A stretch of 64,000 nucleotides of DNA from positions 248,001 to 312,000 of the forward strand of contig CADEFM010000004.1 in NCBI GenBank assembly GCA_902826605.1, given 5' to 3'. Below, one piece after another: positions 43,652 through 52,451 of the stretch. This stretch comes from an uncultured Acidobacteriota bacterium. GTDB taxonomy: Bacteria; Acidobacteriota; Terriglobia; Bryobacterales; Bryobacteraceae. How positions within the stretch are numbered: the stretch's first letter is position 1; the number at the start of each line of letters is the position of its first letter. A program made the position numbers and the translations under genes. The notes under the pieces were generated by a model. That model ran no database searches, was not told where the DNA came from, and worked only from the letters and a program-made list of their open reading frames with translations.

Positions 43652-43762
43652 GAAATGATCCTTCTATCTCGCTTGGTGCGCGCTAACATGCTACGCGGCT
43701 CATCATATCAATTCATGTGACAGTCAGCGTGCAGTCTGGCCCCGTTTCATTGTTTGCCTTCC

Positions 43763-45271
43763 CTATTCACCATCTTTCGATAGCATCTCAGTAGCGAAGA
43801 AGAGCGCCATCGCACCGCCACGCGGATCGCGATCGAGGATGGCGGTACGGCGCAGATAATCCTCTCGCGTGGGCTGCTTTCCAGTGCTCTCACATACATC
43901 GATCAAGACGCCATCCGCTCCGGTACGGGCCAGGACAGCAGCCCAGGCTTTGTCGACGCGCGGGCGGTAGGCTCTGGCGTCCAGCAAACCGAGCGAGATG
44001 CCTCGCAGTATGGCAATTCCGATCATCGCGGTGGCTGACGTTTCCGCATAGGACGCTGGGTCATCGATGATCTCATGCCACAATCCATCGTCGTCTTGAA
44101 ATCGAGCAAGCGTGGCGATGTGGTGCTGAAACGCAAGGCGGATGATGTCGTACGCCGGATGAGCCTTAGGGACATTGGTTAAAGCGAATGCCAGGCCGAG
44201 CGCCGGGAAGGCGTTGCCCCGGCCCCATGCCGCCTCGGTCAAAGGCGAATGCCGGTAAAGTCCGTCGAAACGGAGTACCAACTTACGCATGAACTCAAAG
44301 TGCCGCTCGGCCAGATCGAAATACTTCGCTTCCCCAGTGAGTTTGCCTGCTTCCGTAACGATAGGGATATCCATGAAGAGCGAATCGCTCATTTCGTTAT
44401 GCAGAGGCATGGCGGCCCGCATGGTTCCGTTGGGATCGAAGCCGAGATCCGCAACTTTCTGAACCATGGCGGTGTAGCGGGCGTCCTTCGTTTCGCTCGC
44501 CAGCGCTGCAAATAAAAGATGTGCCGCCATGGTCGCGTCCGATGGCCGCAGGAGACTGTCCTTGGAGCCTTTCAGCCACGGCGTGACGATGCGCTCCACC
44601 TCCGTGCGATGCCCCAGCCGCAGCCGCGCGATCAGCGCTACCGCAGGAATGTAAGACATCTGGTCCAGTTCCTGCCCATACACTTGAGTGAGCTGGTCCG
44701 CGAATTCACGTGGCGTGCGTGCGCGGCGGCGTTCGATTTCCAGATGCGCTGGGGATCTCGCCAAATCCCGTGGAAGGGATTTCAGAATGCCGACGTTCAG
44801 GCCGACGCGACGCGCGGGGATGGCTCCAGTGATACCGTGCGTGAATGCATCCGCCAATCCGGCATCGCGCTGTCCGGCGATCAAAATGAGGTCTGGCGCT
44901 TGCAGCGGAATCCACCGCCATAAAACATGCGATTCGGCATGATCGCGATACGCCACGCCTGTGGGCGGGAATTGAAGAGCGCTGTTTTCCGGGTTGACGG
45001 AGGGGATGGCAATCAGATGAAAACGGCGGCGCGCGGGCCGCTGGGCGTCATACTCCTGCACCTCCCGGCGAACCACTGCCGAGGATTCTGCCGTGCCATC
45101 CACCCCCCCTAACAGCACCACAGTGGGTGAGCCGATGAAGCGTCCATCCACGAAGGCCGCCTGAATTCGAGATCCGTTCTGCGCGTATCCGATCGCCCGA
45201 TAATCCGCAGCGGCCAGTGGCGTAGCAAGCGCCGAGAGGAATGCAAAGACCCTGACCAATTCAGAAGTCAT
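43763..45271 (-). CDS. Fusion of a degenerate M14-like domain and a GH88/GH105 hydrolase
   Basis: Secreted protein of 502 residues with a signal peptide (RVFAFLSALATPLAAA). The N-terminal part (about 25-165) looks like a zinc-carboxypeptidase/esterase-type domain (VVLLGGVDGTAESSAVVRRE, LIAIPSVNPENS, HVLWRWIPLQAPDLILIAG), but the zinc motif position that is usually HxxE reads with Asp (GGVDG). The C-terminal part (about 195-495) is a six-hairpin unsaturated-glycuronyl hydrolase-like domain (TEAAWGRGNAFPALGLAFAL, FQDDDGLWHEIIDDPASYAE, TSATAMIGIAILRGI). A role in pectin or glycosaminoglycan fragment breakdown is inferred; the first domain is probably not catalytic in the usual way. Confidence 0.78.
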   Translation of the reverse strand: MTSELVRVFAFLSALATPLAAADYRAIGYAQNGSRIQAAFVDGRFIGSPTVVLLGGVDGTAESSAVVRREVQEYDAQRPARRRFHLIAIPSVNPENSALQFPPTGVAYRDHAESHVLWRWIPLQAPDLILIAGQRDAGLADAFTHGITGAIPARRVGLNVGILKSLPRDLARSPAHLEIERRRARTPREFADQLTQVYGQELDQMSYIPAVALIARLRLGHRTEVERIVTPWLKGSKDSLLRPSDATMAAHLLFAALASETKDARYTAMVQKVADLGFDPNGTMRAAMPLHNEMSDSLFMDIPIVTEAGKLTGEAKYFDLAERHFEFMRKLVLRFDGLYRHSPLTEAAWGRGNAFPALGLAFALTNVPKAHPAYDIIRLAFQHHIATLARFQDDDGLWHEIIDDPASYAETSATAMIGIAILRGISLGLLDARAYRPRVDKAWAAVLARTGADGVLIDVCESTGKQPTREDYLRRTAILDRDPRGGAMALFFATEMLSKDGE

Positions 45272-45375
45272 TCCTCAAGGTTCGCTCCATCCGGCTGTGG
45301 CGGGCAACCCATGCGCGCACCTGTGGACTTTCTTGCGAGCCTATTGAGAATGTCCGGCCGAACCCGGATCAGAAT

Positions 45376-46305
45376 TTACGCTTCCTGCTCAGCTCCTCGT
45401 TCCAAGAGTTTGAGGTCATTGGTTGGCCGCAGGGACGAATGTTCTTCGGCCTCATCGAAACCTTGCACGGTAATCGAATAGCGTCCGTTGTCGCCGCGTG
45501 TGATGTAGCCCTTGCCGCGCAAATACCACAGTGCGGCCTGAAGGTGCTCGCGAGGGCATCCAAGCAATTCCTCAAAATCGACCGCAGTCATGGAGCCGCG
45601 TTCGGGATCGTGAAGGGTCTTGGCGTAAAGGAGCCCCAGAATTCCGTGGCGCTTGGATCGCTCCGCTTCGAACCCGACGGTCGTTTGGGTCTGATCGAAG
45701 ATTTTCCATTGGAGTTGCTTGGTGGCACGGTACCGGGCGTCGTATTTGGCACGCTTTTCCGGATCGCTCAGAATCTTGGCCGCGGCGGTAACGCGGATGA
45801 ACATCTCCGAATTTCCGGTATCGGGGGTATCGGGATGATAGCGTTGGGCGAGAATCCGATGAACGCGATGAATCGTATCCGCGTCCGCCTTTGGATTCAA
45901 CTGCATGATTTCGTAACAATCCAGATCCTCGGGATCGCCCGAAAACGCCTCCGCCTCGGGCGGAGCAGTCTGCTGCCAGTCGTCTCGCGCGCTACCCGAA
46001 CGGCCGCCCGACAGTTCCAGTCCCGCTTGATAGGTGCCATCGCTGCGTTCGGTGCACCATTTGACGTCGGCCTGAAGCTGGACGCCGGTTCGATTCTTGT
46101 CGAGATTGCCGCGAATGATGACCATCGAACCAATCGGAAGCGGCGTCATGAGCGAAATGCCGACGCCCCCTTCGGTTACATCGTTGAGGTATGCGGTGGC
46201 CCAGCGGGGGGTTCCCGTATGGTCATTCAAGCGGACTCTGACTACCCCGGGCTCGGTGCGTTGCCGAGTGGTGCGCCTGCGCTGCCCTCGCTCGGTAGTT
46301 GTCAA
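45376..46305 (-). CDS. PilZ, J-domain and winged-helix fusion protein
   Basis: Protein of 309 residues in three parts. Residues 1-105 look like PilZ: basic RRRTTRQR, then LNDVTEGGVGISL in place of the (D/N)xSxxG motif, which may bind cyclic di-GMP. Residues about 127-195 are a J domain (DCYEIMQLNPKADADTIHRV, RILAQRYHPDTPDTG with intact HPD, and KILSDPEKRAKYDARY). Residues about 215-290 resemble a winged helix (MTAVDFEELLGCPREHLQAA, GKGYITRGDNGRYSI). It is transcribed after the cpaE-like gene with a 34-base gap. An HPD motif implies a DnaK partner; the combination is unusual. Confidence 0.8.
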   Translation of the reverse strand: MTTTERGQRRRTTRQRTEPGVVRVRLNDHTGTPRWATAYLNDVTEGGVGISLMTPLPIGSMVIIRGNLDKNRTGVQLQADVKWCTERSDGTYQAGLELSGGRSGSARDDWQQTAPPEAEAFSGDPEDLDCYEIMQLNPKADADTIHRVHRILAQRYHPDTPDTGNSEMFIRVTAAAKILSDPEKRAKYDARYRATKQLQWKIFDQTQTTVGFEAERSKRHGILGLLYAKTLHDPERGSMTAVDFEELLGCPREHLQAALWYLRGKGYITRGDNGRYSITVQGFDEAEEHSSLRPTNDLKLLERGAEQEA

Positions 46306-46339
46306 TTCAAATCACCTCGTATCATACGCAACACCCTGC

Positions 46340-47512
46340 TTAGCGGTATCCGTACCGAATGGGAACGAGACCGAAGCGTTCCACGAAGCGGCGCGGTTTT
46401 TCGCTTGCAACCACCTTGCTTTTCATGAGTATGCCAGCCAATTTCTGGACGCTGGACGCGAGCTTTGCCGCAGGCCGCCCCGCGCGGATTGACGCTGCAA
46501 CATGGGCGTAGTCACAAGGGAAAGACATCAGAACTGGCATCCCAACCGTTTGTTCGATCTCTTCGGAGGAGAGATCCATTCGTTTAGAGACCCGGTTGAC
46601 CAAAAGCGAAACCTTGTCGGATAAGTCCAACTTCTGTAACAACAAGACTTTTAAATGTGCGAGCCGGAGCGCCGGAAGTTCGGGCGTAGTGACCAGCAGG
46701 ATTTTGTTAGCATCTCGTAATACCGCCAGGGTGGTTTCGTCAAACGTGTCGGGTAGATCCGCATTGACCACGCTATAGTTACGCCGGGCAAATTCTATCA
46801 ATTGGGCGAGATGCGCTCTGGGAATCACTTCACCGATGCTGGGAGATCCCGATAGCAGCAAGTCAATGTTACCGACGGTCTTGATCATACTGCGCCAGGC
46901 TTCGTCATCGAGCTGTTTGCCGTGCGCGCCGACGTCGGCCAGGGTTCGATCATGCGTCGCATCGAACATAAATCCAGTGACGCCGGAGGCCATGTCGAAG
47001 TCAGCTAGCAGCGTGGTGGTGTTTTCCATCTGGCTGAACGCCCAGGTAGTATTGGCCGCGATGGTCGAAGCGCCAACTCCGGCCTTAGCCGGCATGAACG
47101 CAAAGAAGCGGTCCGTGGAATCGATGGTCGCAGGCCGGACTTCCAATTCCCGTTCGATTTGGTCGAGCACCTGACCAACCTCTGCGCTTTCGAAGGGCGA
47201 CGACAGAAATTGGGTCATGCGCAACTGGAGAACCCGCCGGAGGACGGAAACATTCTGAGAGCTGTGGAGGGCCACTCGCTGAACGGCCGGGAACTCGGCC
47301 TCCAATTGCCGGGCGATGAGCTCAGACTTAGCGTTGTTCTCAATATCGAGAAAGACGATCTCCGGTGCCCACGCACGGACAACGCGCCTCAGATCTTCCG
47401 TAGTAGGGTAGTCGTCCAGAATCCTGGAAACTTGTAAGACCCAATGTGGGGCGATGGCCTGCTGAAACTCTGTGCGAATTTGTTCGTTGGGGCAGATTAG
47501 GATTGCTCGCAT
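46340..47512 (-). CDS. CpaE/TadZ-like ATPase of the ParA family
   Basis: Protein of 390 residues from the ATG at 47512 (a start 24 bases upstream is possible). The N-terminal receiver-like domain (MRAILICPNEQIRTEF, EIVFLDIENN) is followed by a ParA/MinD-type ATPase with Walker A AFMPAKAGVGASTIAANT, where the second Lys is Ala as is common in CpaE, then LLADFDMASGVTGFMFD and VNADLPDTFDETTLAVLRD. CpaE/TadZ proteins place Flp/Tad pilus machines at the pole. No other tad/cpa genes are present, so this is an orphan. TATATT ends six bases before the ATG and no ribosome binding site is seen. Confidence 0.85.
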   Translation of the reverse strand: MRAILICPNEQIRTEFQQAIAPHWVLQVSRILDDYPTTEDLRRVVRAWAPEIVFLDIENNAKSELIARQLEAEFPAVQRVALHSSQNVSVLRRVLQLRMTQFLSSPFESAEVGQVLDQIERELEVRPATIDSTDRFFAFMPAKAGVGASTIAANTTWAFSQMENTTTLLADFDMASGVTGFMFDATHDRTLADVGAHGKQLDDEAWRSMIKTVGNIDLLLSGSPSIGEVIPRAHLAQLIEFARRNYSVVNADLPDTFDETTLAVLRDANKILLVTTPELPALRLAHLKVLLLQKLDLSDKVSLLVNRVSKRMDLSSEEIEQTVGMPVLMSFPCDYAHVAASIRAGRPAAKLASSVQKLAGILMKSKVVASEKPRRFVERFGLVPIRYGYR

Positions 47513-47518
47513 GGATTG

Positions 47519-47524
47519 AATATA
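47519..47524 (-). promoter_or_regulatory. -10 box of the cpaE-like gene
   Basis: TATATT on the minus strand, ending six bases before the ATG at 47512. The -35 is weak (TTTATC with a 17-base spacer). The spacing equals that of cysD and the GntR gene and suggests a leaderless transcript. Confidence 0.42.
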
Positions 47525-47536
47525 AGGCGCATCCAC

Positions 47537-47981
47537 CGAAAGATAAATTGAGCCTTAGTACCGGTTCGAGAGATTCTTTTGTATTAGTCCTATCGGGCAA
47601 TATACTTAGTCGATTCGTGCGGTTCTAAATTCACTTCAATACTAAGACCAACTGAATCAACTGGATACGTAATGCCGACTACGCTTGCGCAGGAATATCT
47701 GTGTTGGCGCATTGCCTGCCGGAGATAGTGGAGAGCATGTGTCCGATGTACCGGTAAGGTGATGAATTGACCCAATTTCGACGCCCGCCTGAATATGCGC
47801 AATATTGCGCCCACTAGAACGCGCACCTTAGATCTGCGGTCCATGCGGCCTACTCTTACGGCTACGATGAAAATAGTAGGAAAGGCATCATGCCTTTCCG
47901 GCATTGAGATCGACGTGGAGGACGCATCGTGCTGCAACCGGACCGCGTGAGCTGCCAGGCACATAGCCGATAAGGTCAAAA
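47537..47981. other. Gene-poor spacer with a 14-base perfect palindrome
   Basis: Between the cpaE-like gene and pyk. A perfect palindrome GCGCAATATTGCGC lies at 47797-47810. A minus-strand open frame of 129 codons (47979-47590, TTG start) fills much of the stretch but shows no recognised family or ribosome binding site; it is kept only as a weak possibility. The stretch nearest the cpaE-like gene is AT-rich and probably holds its promoter. Confidence 0.4.
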
Positions 47982-49448
47982 ATGGGAATCAACACGCACA
48001 CCGCCGACATGCGCCGCACCAAGATTATCGCCACCATAGGCCCTGCGTCGAGAACGCCAGAGATGCTGGCAGGGCTCCTGGATGCGGGCACCGCCGTGTT
48101 TCGCGTAAACGCAAGTCACGGAACGCATGGTGAGCACGCGGCGGCCATTCGCGCGGTGCGTCAATTGGCGGCTGGCAGAGGACTGACCCCCGGCGTCATG
48201 CTGGACTTACAAGGCCCGAAGATCCGCCTGGGAAAGTTTGAAGGCGGGGCGGCGGAGTTGCGCGCGGGATCCTCCTTTAGCATCACGGTAGAGCCCGTGA
48301 CTGGCACTGCGGACCTCGCAAGCACCACCTACAGCGCCTTTGCGCGAGACGTGAAGCCTGGCGATCGCGTGCTGTTGGCCGATGGCCGTATAGTGCTGCG
48401 CGCGCTGGAATCAGACGGGTCCACGGTAGCGCTCGAAGTGGTCTCCGGCGGGACCGTGCGCGATAAGCAAGGCATCAACCTTCCTGGGGTTCGGGTGAGC
48501 ATTCCGTCGATGACCGAAAAAGATTGCCTGGATCTGGACTTCGGGTTGGAGCACAACGTAGACATGGTGGCTCTATCCTTCGTGCGGTCCGCGGCGGACG
48601 TGCAGGGGTTACGTCTGCGCCTGCGGGAGCGCGGTAAGCCATTGCCGATTGTCGCCAAAATTGAAAAGCCGGACGCCGTGGATAACCTGGAAGAAATTCT
48701 AGAAGCGTCCGACGGAGTGATGGTGGCACGCGGAGATTTGGGCGTGGAAATGACACTGGCCCGTGTGCCCGGCGTACAAAAGGCCATCATCGAGCGCGCC
48801 CGCATGCGCGGCAAGTTCGTCATCACCGCCACGCAGATGCTGGAATCGATGATTGAAAATCCAGCGCCCACGCGCGCCGAGGTGAGTGACGTCGCCAACG
48901 CGATTTTCGACGGCACTGACGCGGTGATGCTTTCCGCCGAAACAGCGGCAGGCCGCTACCCGGTTGAAGCGGTGCGTATGATGTCGGAGATCGCACTTGA
49001 AGCCGAGGCTTATCTGGAGCACAGCCCGTTCCCCGAACTGCCTTTGGCTGAGCGCGCTTCGCACAAGCAGATCATCGCGGAAGCGGCCTATCATATGGGA
49101 CTTCTGGCAAGCGTCAAGGCGATTGTGGTTTACACTTCATCCGGTGAAACCGCGCGTCTGGTGGCCCGTTACCGGCCGCGCGTTCCGGTGTTCGCATTCT
49201 GCGAATATCCGAGCGTGGCGCGTTCCCTCTCGGCCATCTACGGCGTGCATCCAGTGTCCGCTCCAGGAGTGAATTCCCTGGATGAAACCATCCGAATGGC
49301 GGAGCATAAACTGCTTGGCGCCGGATGGTCCCACATTGGGGATAGCGTGATTGTGGTCGCGGGCTCGCCTTTCGGAGTCAGCGGTAGTGCCAATATGATC
49401 AAGCTGCATCGCGTAGGTGACGCCGGGGTATCGGAGTCCGTGGAATAG
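47982..49448 (+). CDS. pyk: Pyruvate kinase
   Basis: Glycolytic enzyme converting phosphoenolpyruvate and ADP to pyruvate and ATP. It has 488 residues. RRTKIIATIGPASRTPEML is near the start, VNASHGTHGEH stands where NxSHG is expected, the catalytic Lys lies in IVAKIEKPDAVDNL, then MVARGDLGVEM and the active-site Thr segment FVITATQMLESMI. The ATG at 47982 (AAGG upstream) is preferred; the Met at 48009 would also give a complete enzyme. Confidence 0.95.
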   Translation: MGINTHTADMRRTKIIATIGPASRTPEMLAGLLDAGTAVFRVNASHGTHGEHAAAIRAVRQLAAGRGLTPGVMLDLQGPKIRLGKFEGGAAELRAGSSFSITVEPVTGTADLASTTYSAFARDVKPGDRVLLADGRIVLRALESDGSTVALEVVSGGTVRDKQGINLPGVRVSIPSMTEKDCLDLDFGLEHNVDMVALSFVRSAADVQGLRLRLRERGKPLPIVAKIEKPDAVDNLEEILEASDGVMVARGDLGVEMTLARVPGVQKAIIERARMRGKFVITATQMLESMIENPAPTRAEVSDVANAIFDGTDAVMLSAETAAGRYPVEAVRMMSEIALEAEAYLEHSPFPELPLAERASHKQIIAEAAYHMGLLASVKAIVVYTSSGETARLVARYRPRVPVFAFCEYPSVARSLSAIYGVHPVSAPGVNSLDETIRMAEHKLLGAGWSHIGDSVIVVAGSPFGVSGSANMIKLHRVGDAGVSESVE

Positions 49449-49553
49449 CGCGACTGCGGACTGTGCGCGACGGCTAGGCCGGATCATTACGAGGAGTCTA
49501 GGCTCGAATTCCCGGCATTCTCGCCGATGAGGCCATAGGGTGAAGCTGCAGAC

Positions 49554-51539
49554 ATGACCCTAGTTGTGGCCGTAATCGTTGTAGCAATAGCCGCCGCCTC
49601 AACTTTGTCCGCTCAACCGCCCCCTGAAGTCAGTTCAGGGCTGGGTAGTGGTGCTACGGAGGACATTCTATTCGACAATCCGGCGGCGGTCGAAACCGCT
49701 TCTCTCTACGCACAGACATTGAAAGACGCGCCCGCGAATGTGACCATCATCACCGACAAAGACATCCGGCGCCAGGGATACCGGACGCTGGCAGCGGCGC
49801 TCAACAACGTGCGGGGGTTCTATTTCACATCCGAAGGGTATCTTCAGTATGCGGGTGTGCGAGGCTTCAGCCTCCCGGGCGATTTCAATACCCGAATCCT
49901 GGTGATGGTGAACGGTCACAACATGACCGACAACATTTTCGGCTCGTTTTACCTGTTTGGGCAGGATTTCGGAATCGACATGGACTTGGTGCAACGCATC
50001 GAAATTGTCCGCGGCCCATCCTCGGCGCTGTACGGGAGTAACGGAATTTTTGCCACCATCAACATATTCACGCGTGCGCCCGCGGATTCGCGGCCACTCA
50101 CCGTTTCCACCGAGTTGGGAAATTTTGGAGAAAAGAAGACGCATATCTCTTCCTCGTCCTATCTTGGACGCGGGGTAAATCTGCTGCTTTCATTCTCGGC
50201 CTTCAACACCACAGGGAGAGAGATCATCGCGGCGCCGATGGGAAGTTTTGCCGGAGGCAGAACGGACAAGGTCGGGGCCGAACAGGGCTACCACTCATTC
50301 GCCCAACTGACGTTCCGCAACTGGAACTTCATGGCAAACTTCTCCGATCGCCTGATGCTCGCTCCGGTCGGCTTGTACAGAGCGGATTTTGGGGATCCCG
50401 GGACTAAAGTCCGGAATGCACACAATTTTGTGGAGGCTTCCTGGAGCCGTGAGGTAGGCAGGGATTCCAGCGTACGTCTGCGTTTCAATTATGATCAGTT
50501 CCGCTACTTTGGCCGCTACGATTACGCAGACGGAAACGGTGGCGTAGATGATGTGCGCGATGAGGCGGCCGGGGATTGGCTCGGAACGCAGGCCTCGTTC
50601 CGAACGTCAATATCCCGAATCGGCGCACTCACCCTGGGAGGCCAGGTCGCTGCCGATTTGCAGAACGTGCAGCGCACCTATCTTCAAGCGATGCCCAATG
50701 CTCTCTTCCGTGACACGTCCGCGCGGGATGTGGCCTATGGCGTCTTTGCTCAGCAGGCTTGGAACATCAGCCCGAAATTGACTGCTTACTTCGGAGCGCG
50801 GTTTGACGATTCGAAGAGGCAGTACTCTTTTGTCTCGCCGCGGGTTGCCCTTGTCTACCAGCCATCGATCCAGACTTCTTACAAGTTCATGTACGGGCGC
50901 GCCTTCCGCAACCCTTCCACTTACGAGCGCTATTGGGAGCCCAATCCTCTGCTGAAGGCAGAGCGGATGAATACGTACGAAATCTCCGCCGAACACGCCA
51001 TCGCGAAACATTTAGATCTGATTGGCACGGTCTTTCATTACCGCCTGGACGGATTGATTCAAGGGGTCGCGGTAACCGAACGCGTTTTGCAATACAGAAA
51101 TGTCGCGGCGAGCCAAAGCACCGGCGTGGAGGTGGAGATCCAGGGGCAGCCAGTCGAATGGCTGCATCTTTCCGCGGCCTTGACCGCCAATCGGGCGCGA
51201 TACTCGACGCCTAGCCGTCTGCTTCCGAACTCGCCGGCCCATCTGGCGCACTTTCGCGTCGCCATTGCACTGCCGGGAAAGCTATTCGACTTCAGCTCCG
51301 CGGTGCGCTACTTAAGCGGGCGGCTAGACGCGTACGGCTCGCCAGTGCCGGGCGTTGTGTTGGCCGACCTCACTCTTTCCACACGGCCGATCTTTCACGA
51401 TTTTAGTATGCAGATGGGAGTTCGCAATCTGATGAACGAAATCATTAGAGACCCAGTGAGTCAAGAGCACCTGCTGGCCGTTATGCCGCAGGCAGGCAGA
51501 TCCATTTTTATTAAATTGACTTGGCGGCGCGAGGACTAA
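49554..51539 (+). CDS. TonB-dependent outer-membrane receptor
   Basis: Protein of 661 residues with a signal peptide (MTLVVAVIVVAIAAASTLSA), a plug domain (NVTIITDKDIRRQGYRTLAA, VLVMVNGHNMTDN-like ILVMVNGHNMTDN, RIEIVRGPSSALYGSNGIFA) and a 22-strand-type barrel, with the segment FRNPSTYERYWEPNPLLKAE typical of colicin I receptor/vitamin B12 receptor-type proteins. No TonB box is obvious. The next gene starts immediately after its stop, so receptor, binding protein and kinase form an operon. Ligand unknown. Confidence 0.9.
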   Translation: MTLVVAVIVVAIAAASTLSAQPPPEVSSGLGSGATEDILFDNPAAVETASLYAQTLKDAPANVTIITDKDIRRQGYRTLAAALNNVRGFYFTSEGYLQYAGVRGFSLPGDFNTRILVMVNGHNMTDNIFGSFYLFGQDFGIDMDLVQRIEIVRGPSSALYGSNGIFATINIFTRAPADSRPLTVSTELGNFGEKKTHISSSSYLGRGVNLLLSFSAFNTTGREIIAAPMGSFAGGRTDKVGAEQGYHSFAQLTFRNWNFMANFSDRLMLAPVGLYRADFGDPGTKVRNAHNFVEASWSREVGRDSSVRLRFNYDQFRYFGRYDYADGNGGVDDVRDEAAGDWLGTQASFRTSISRIGALTLGGQVAADLQNVQRTYLQAMPNALFRDTSARDVAYGVFAQQAWNISPKLTAYFGARFDDSKRQYSFVSPRVALVYQPSIQTSYKFMYGRAFRNPSTYERYWEPNPLLKAERMNTYEISAEHAIAKHLDLIGTVFHYRLDGLIQGVAVTERVLQYRNVAASQSTGVEVEIQGQPVEWLHLSAALTANRARYSTPSRLLPNSPAHLAHFRVAIALPGKLFDFSSAVRYLSGRLDAYGSPVPGVVLADLTLSTRPIFHDFSMQMGVRNLMNEIIRDPVSQEHLLAVMPQAGRSIFIKLTWRRED

Positions 51540-52451
51540 ATGTGCGGTCCCCGGCGACGCCTGCGCGCACTGGTGCTCCTTGCTGTTTCCGCTCGTTATC
51601 TGAGCGGGGCGGCTATCGACGATGGTCAGATCGCCATAGCGGTGAGTTCCAACGCGCCTGCGATTGAGGAGGCGGTGGGCGCCTTCAAAACGGCGCTGGG
51701 CGGGGATAGCTCCATATTTTTTGTTCCACTCGATCAGAAGGACCCTTCCAAGAGCTTGTTCGGCGCGGTACTGCCCCGTGTCGCGGTGGCGTTTGGGTCG
51801 CGCGCCTTTGAGGCTCTCGCGTCCGCTGATTCGAGTGTGCCGCTGCTGGTTACCATGGTCCTCGCGAGCGAAGCTGCAGGCCGTGCTAAATTTCAGCGAC
51901 CGGTCTCAATCGTGTCATTGTCCGTCAATCCGGCTTCGGTTCTTGCTCAGTTGAAAAGCGCCTTTCCGGGGCGAAGCAGACTGGCATTGTTGCTCAGCCC
52001 CAATTCCGGTGCACTTCGCAATGAACTGTCCGCGCTCGCTCAACGCATCGGCTATGCGCTTGAAATCATCGAGTGCGCCGGTCCGCGTGAGGTTTTCGAA
52101 GCCCTGCGCTCGCTTCGAGGGCGGGTGGATTTCGTATGGTGCCTCCCGGACAACAATCTATTCCCTTCCGCGGCCATCCCGCCGATTATTCTTGCTTCCA
52201 TTCAGAACAATCTGCCGTTGATCGGCTTTTCGGAAGGTTTCGTTCGCGCTGGCGCGGCGGTTGGCTTCTTTCCCGATTACGCCGATATCGGCGTGCAAAC
52301 TGCGGAGACGGTCAAGCGTTATCTGGCCAACCAGGAAATATCACCTGTGGAAGCTCCCCGCAGGACCCGAATGGCAGTCAATGATCGCGTCCTGCGCGTT
52401 CTGGGAATTGATCGTCCTAAGCTGTCTAACCAAGTGCTGGTCATCCGATGA
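51540..52451 (+). CDS. ABC-type substrate-binding protein without a transporter
   Basis: Periplasmic protein of 303 residues with a short hydrophobic N-terminus (LRALVLLAVSARYLSGAA) and the two-lobe fold of the ABC_sub_bind/TrpX family (FFVPLDQKDPSKSLFGAV, AVAFGSRAFEALASADSS, VSLSVNPASVLAQLKSAFP, FVWCLPDNNLFPSAAIPP, LPLIGFSEGFVRAGAAVGFF). No permease or ATPase gene is nearby. It directly follows the TonB receptor and overlaps the histidine kinase gene (ATGA), so it probably senses a ligand for that kinase rather than delivering it. Confidence 0.85.
   Translation: MCGPRRRLRALVLLAVSARYLSGAAIDDGQIAIAVSSNAPAIEEAVGAFKTALGGDSSIFFVPLDQKDPSKSLFGAVLPRVAVAFGSRAFEALASADSSVPLLVTMVLASEAAGRAKFQRPVSIVSLSVNPASVLAQLKSAFPGRSRLALLLSPNSGALRNELSALAQRIGYALEIIECAGPREVFEALRSLRGRVDFVWCLPDNNLFPSAAIPPIILASIQNNLPLIGFSEGFVRAGAAVGFFPDYADIGVQTAETVKRYLANQEISPVEAPRRTRMAVNDRVLRVLGIDRPKLSNQVLVIR

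Noticed and set aside
47590-47979. Minus-strand open frame of 129 codons before pyk
   Set aside because: It has a TTG start without ribosome binding site and no recognised family; the sequence neither proves nor excludes it.
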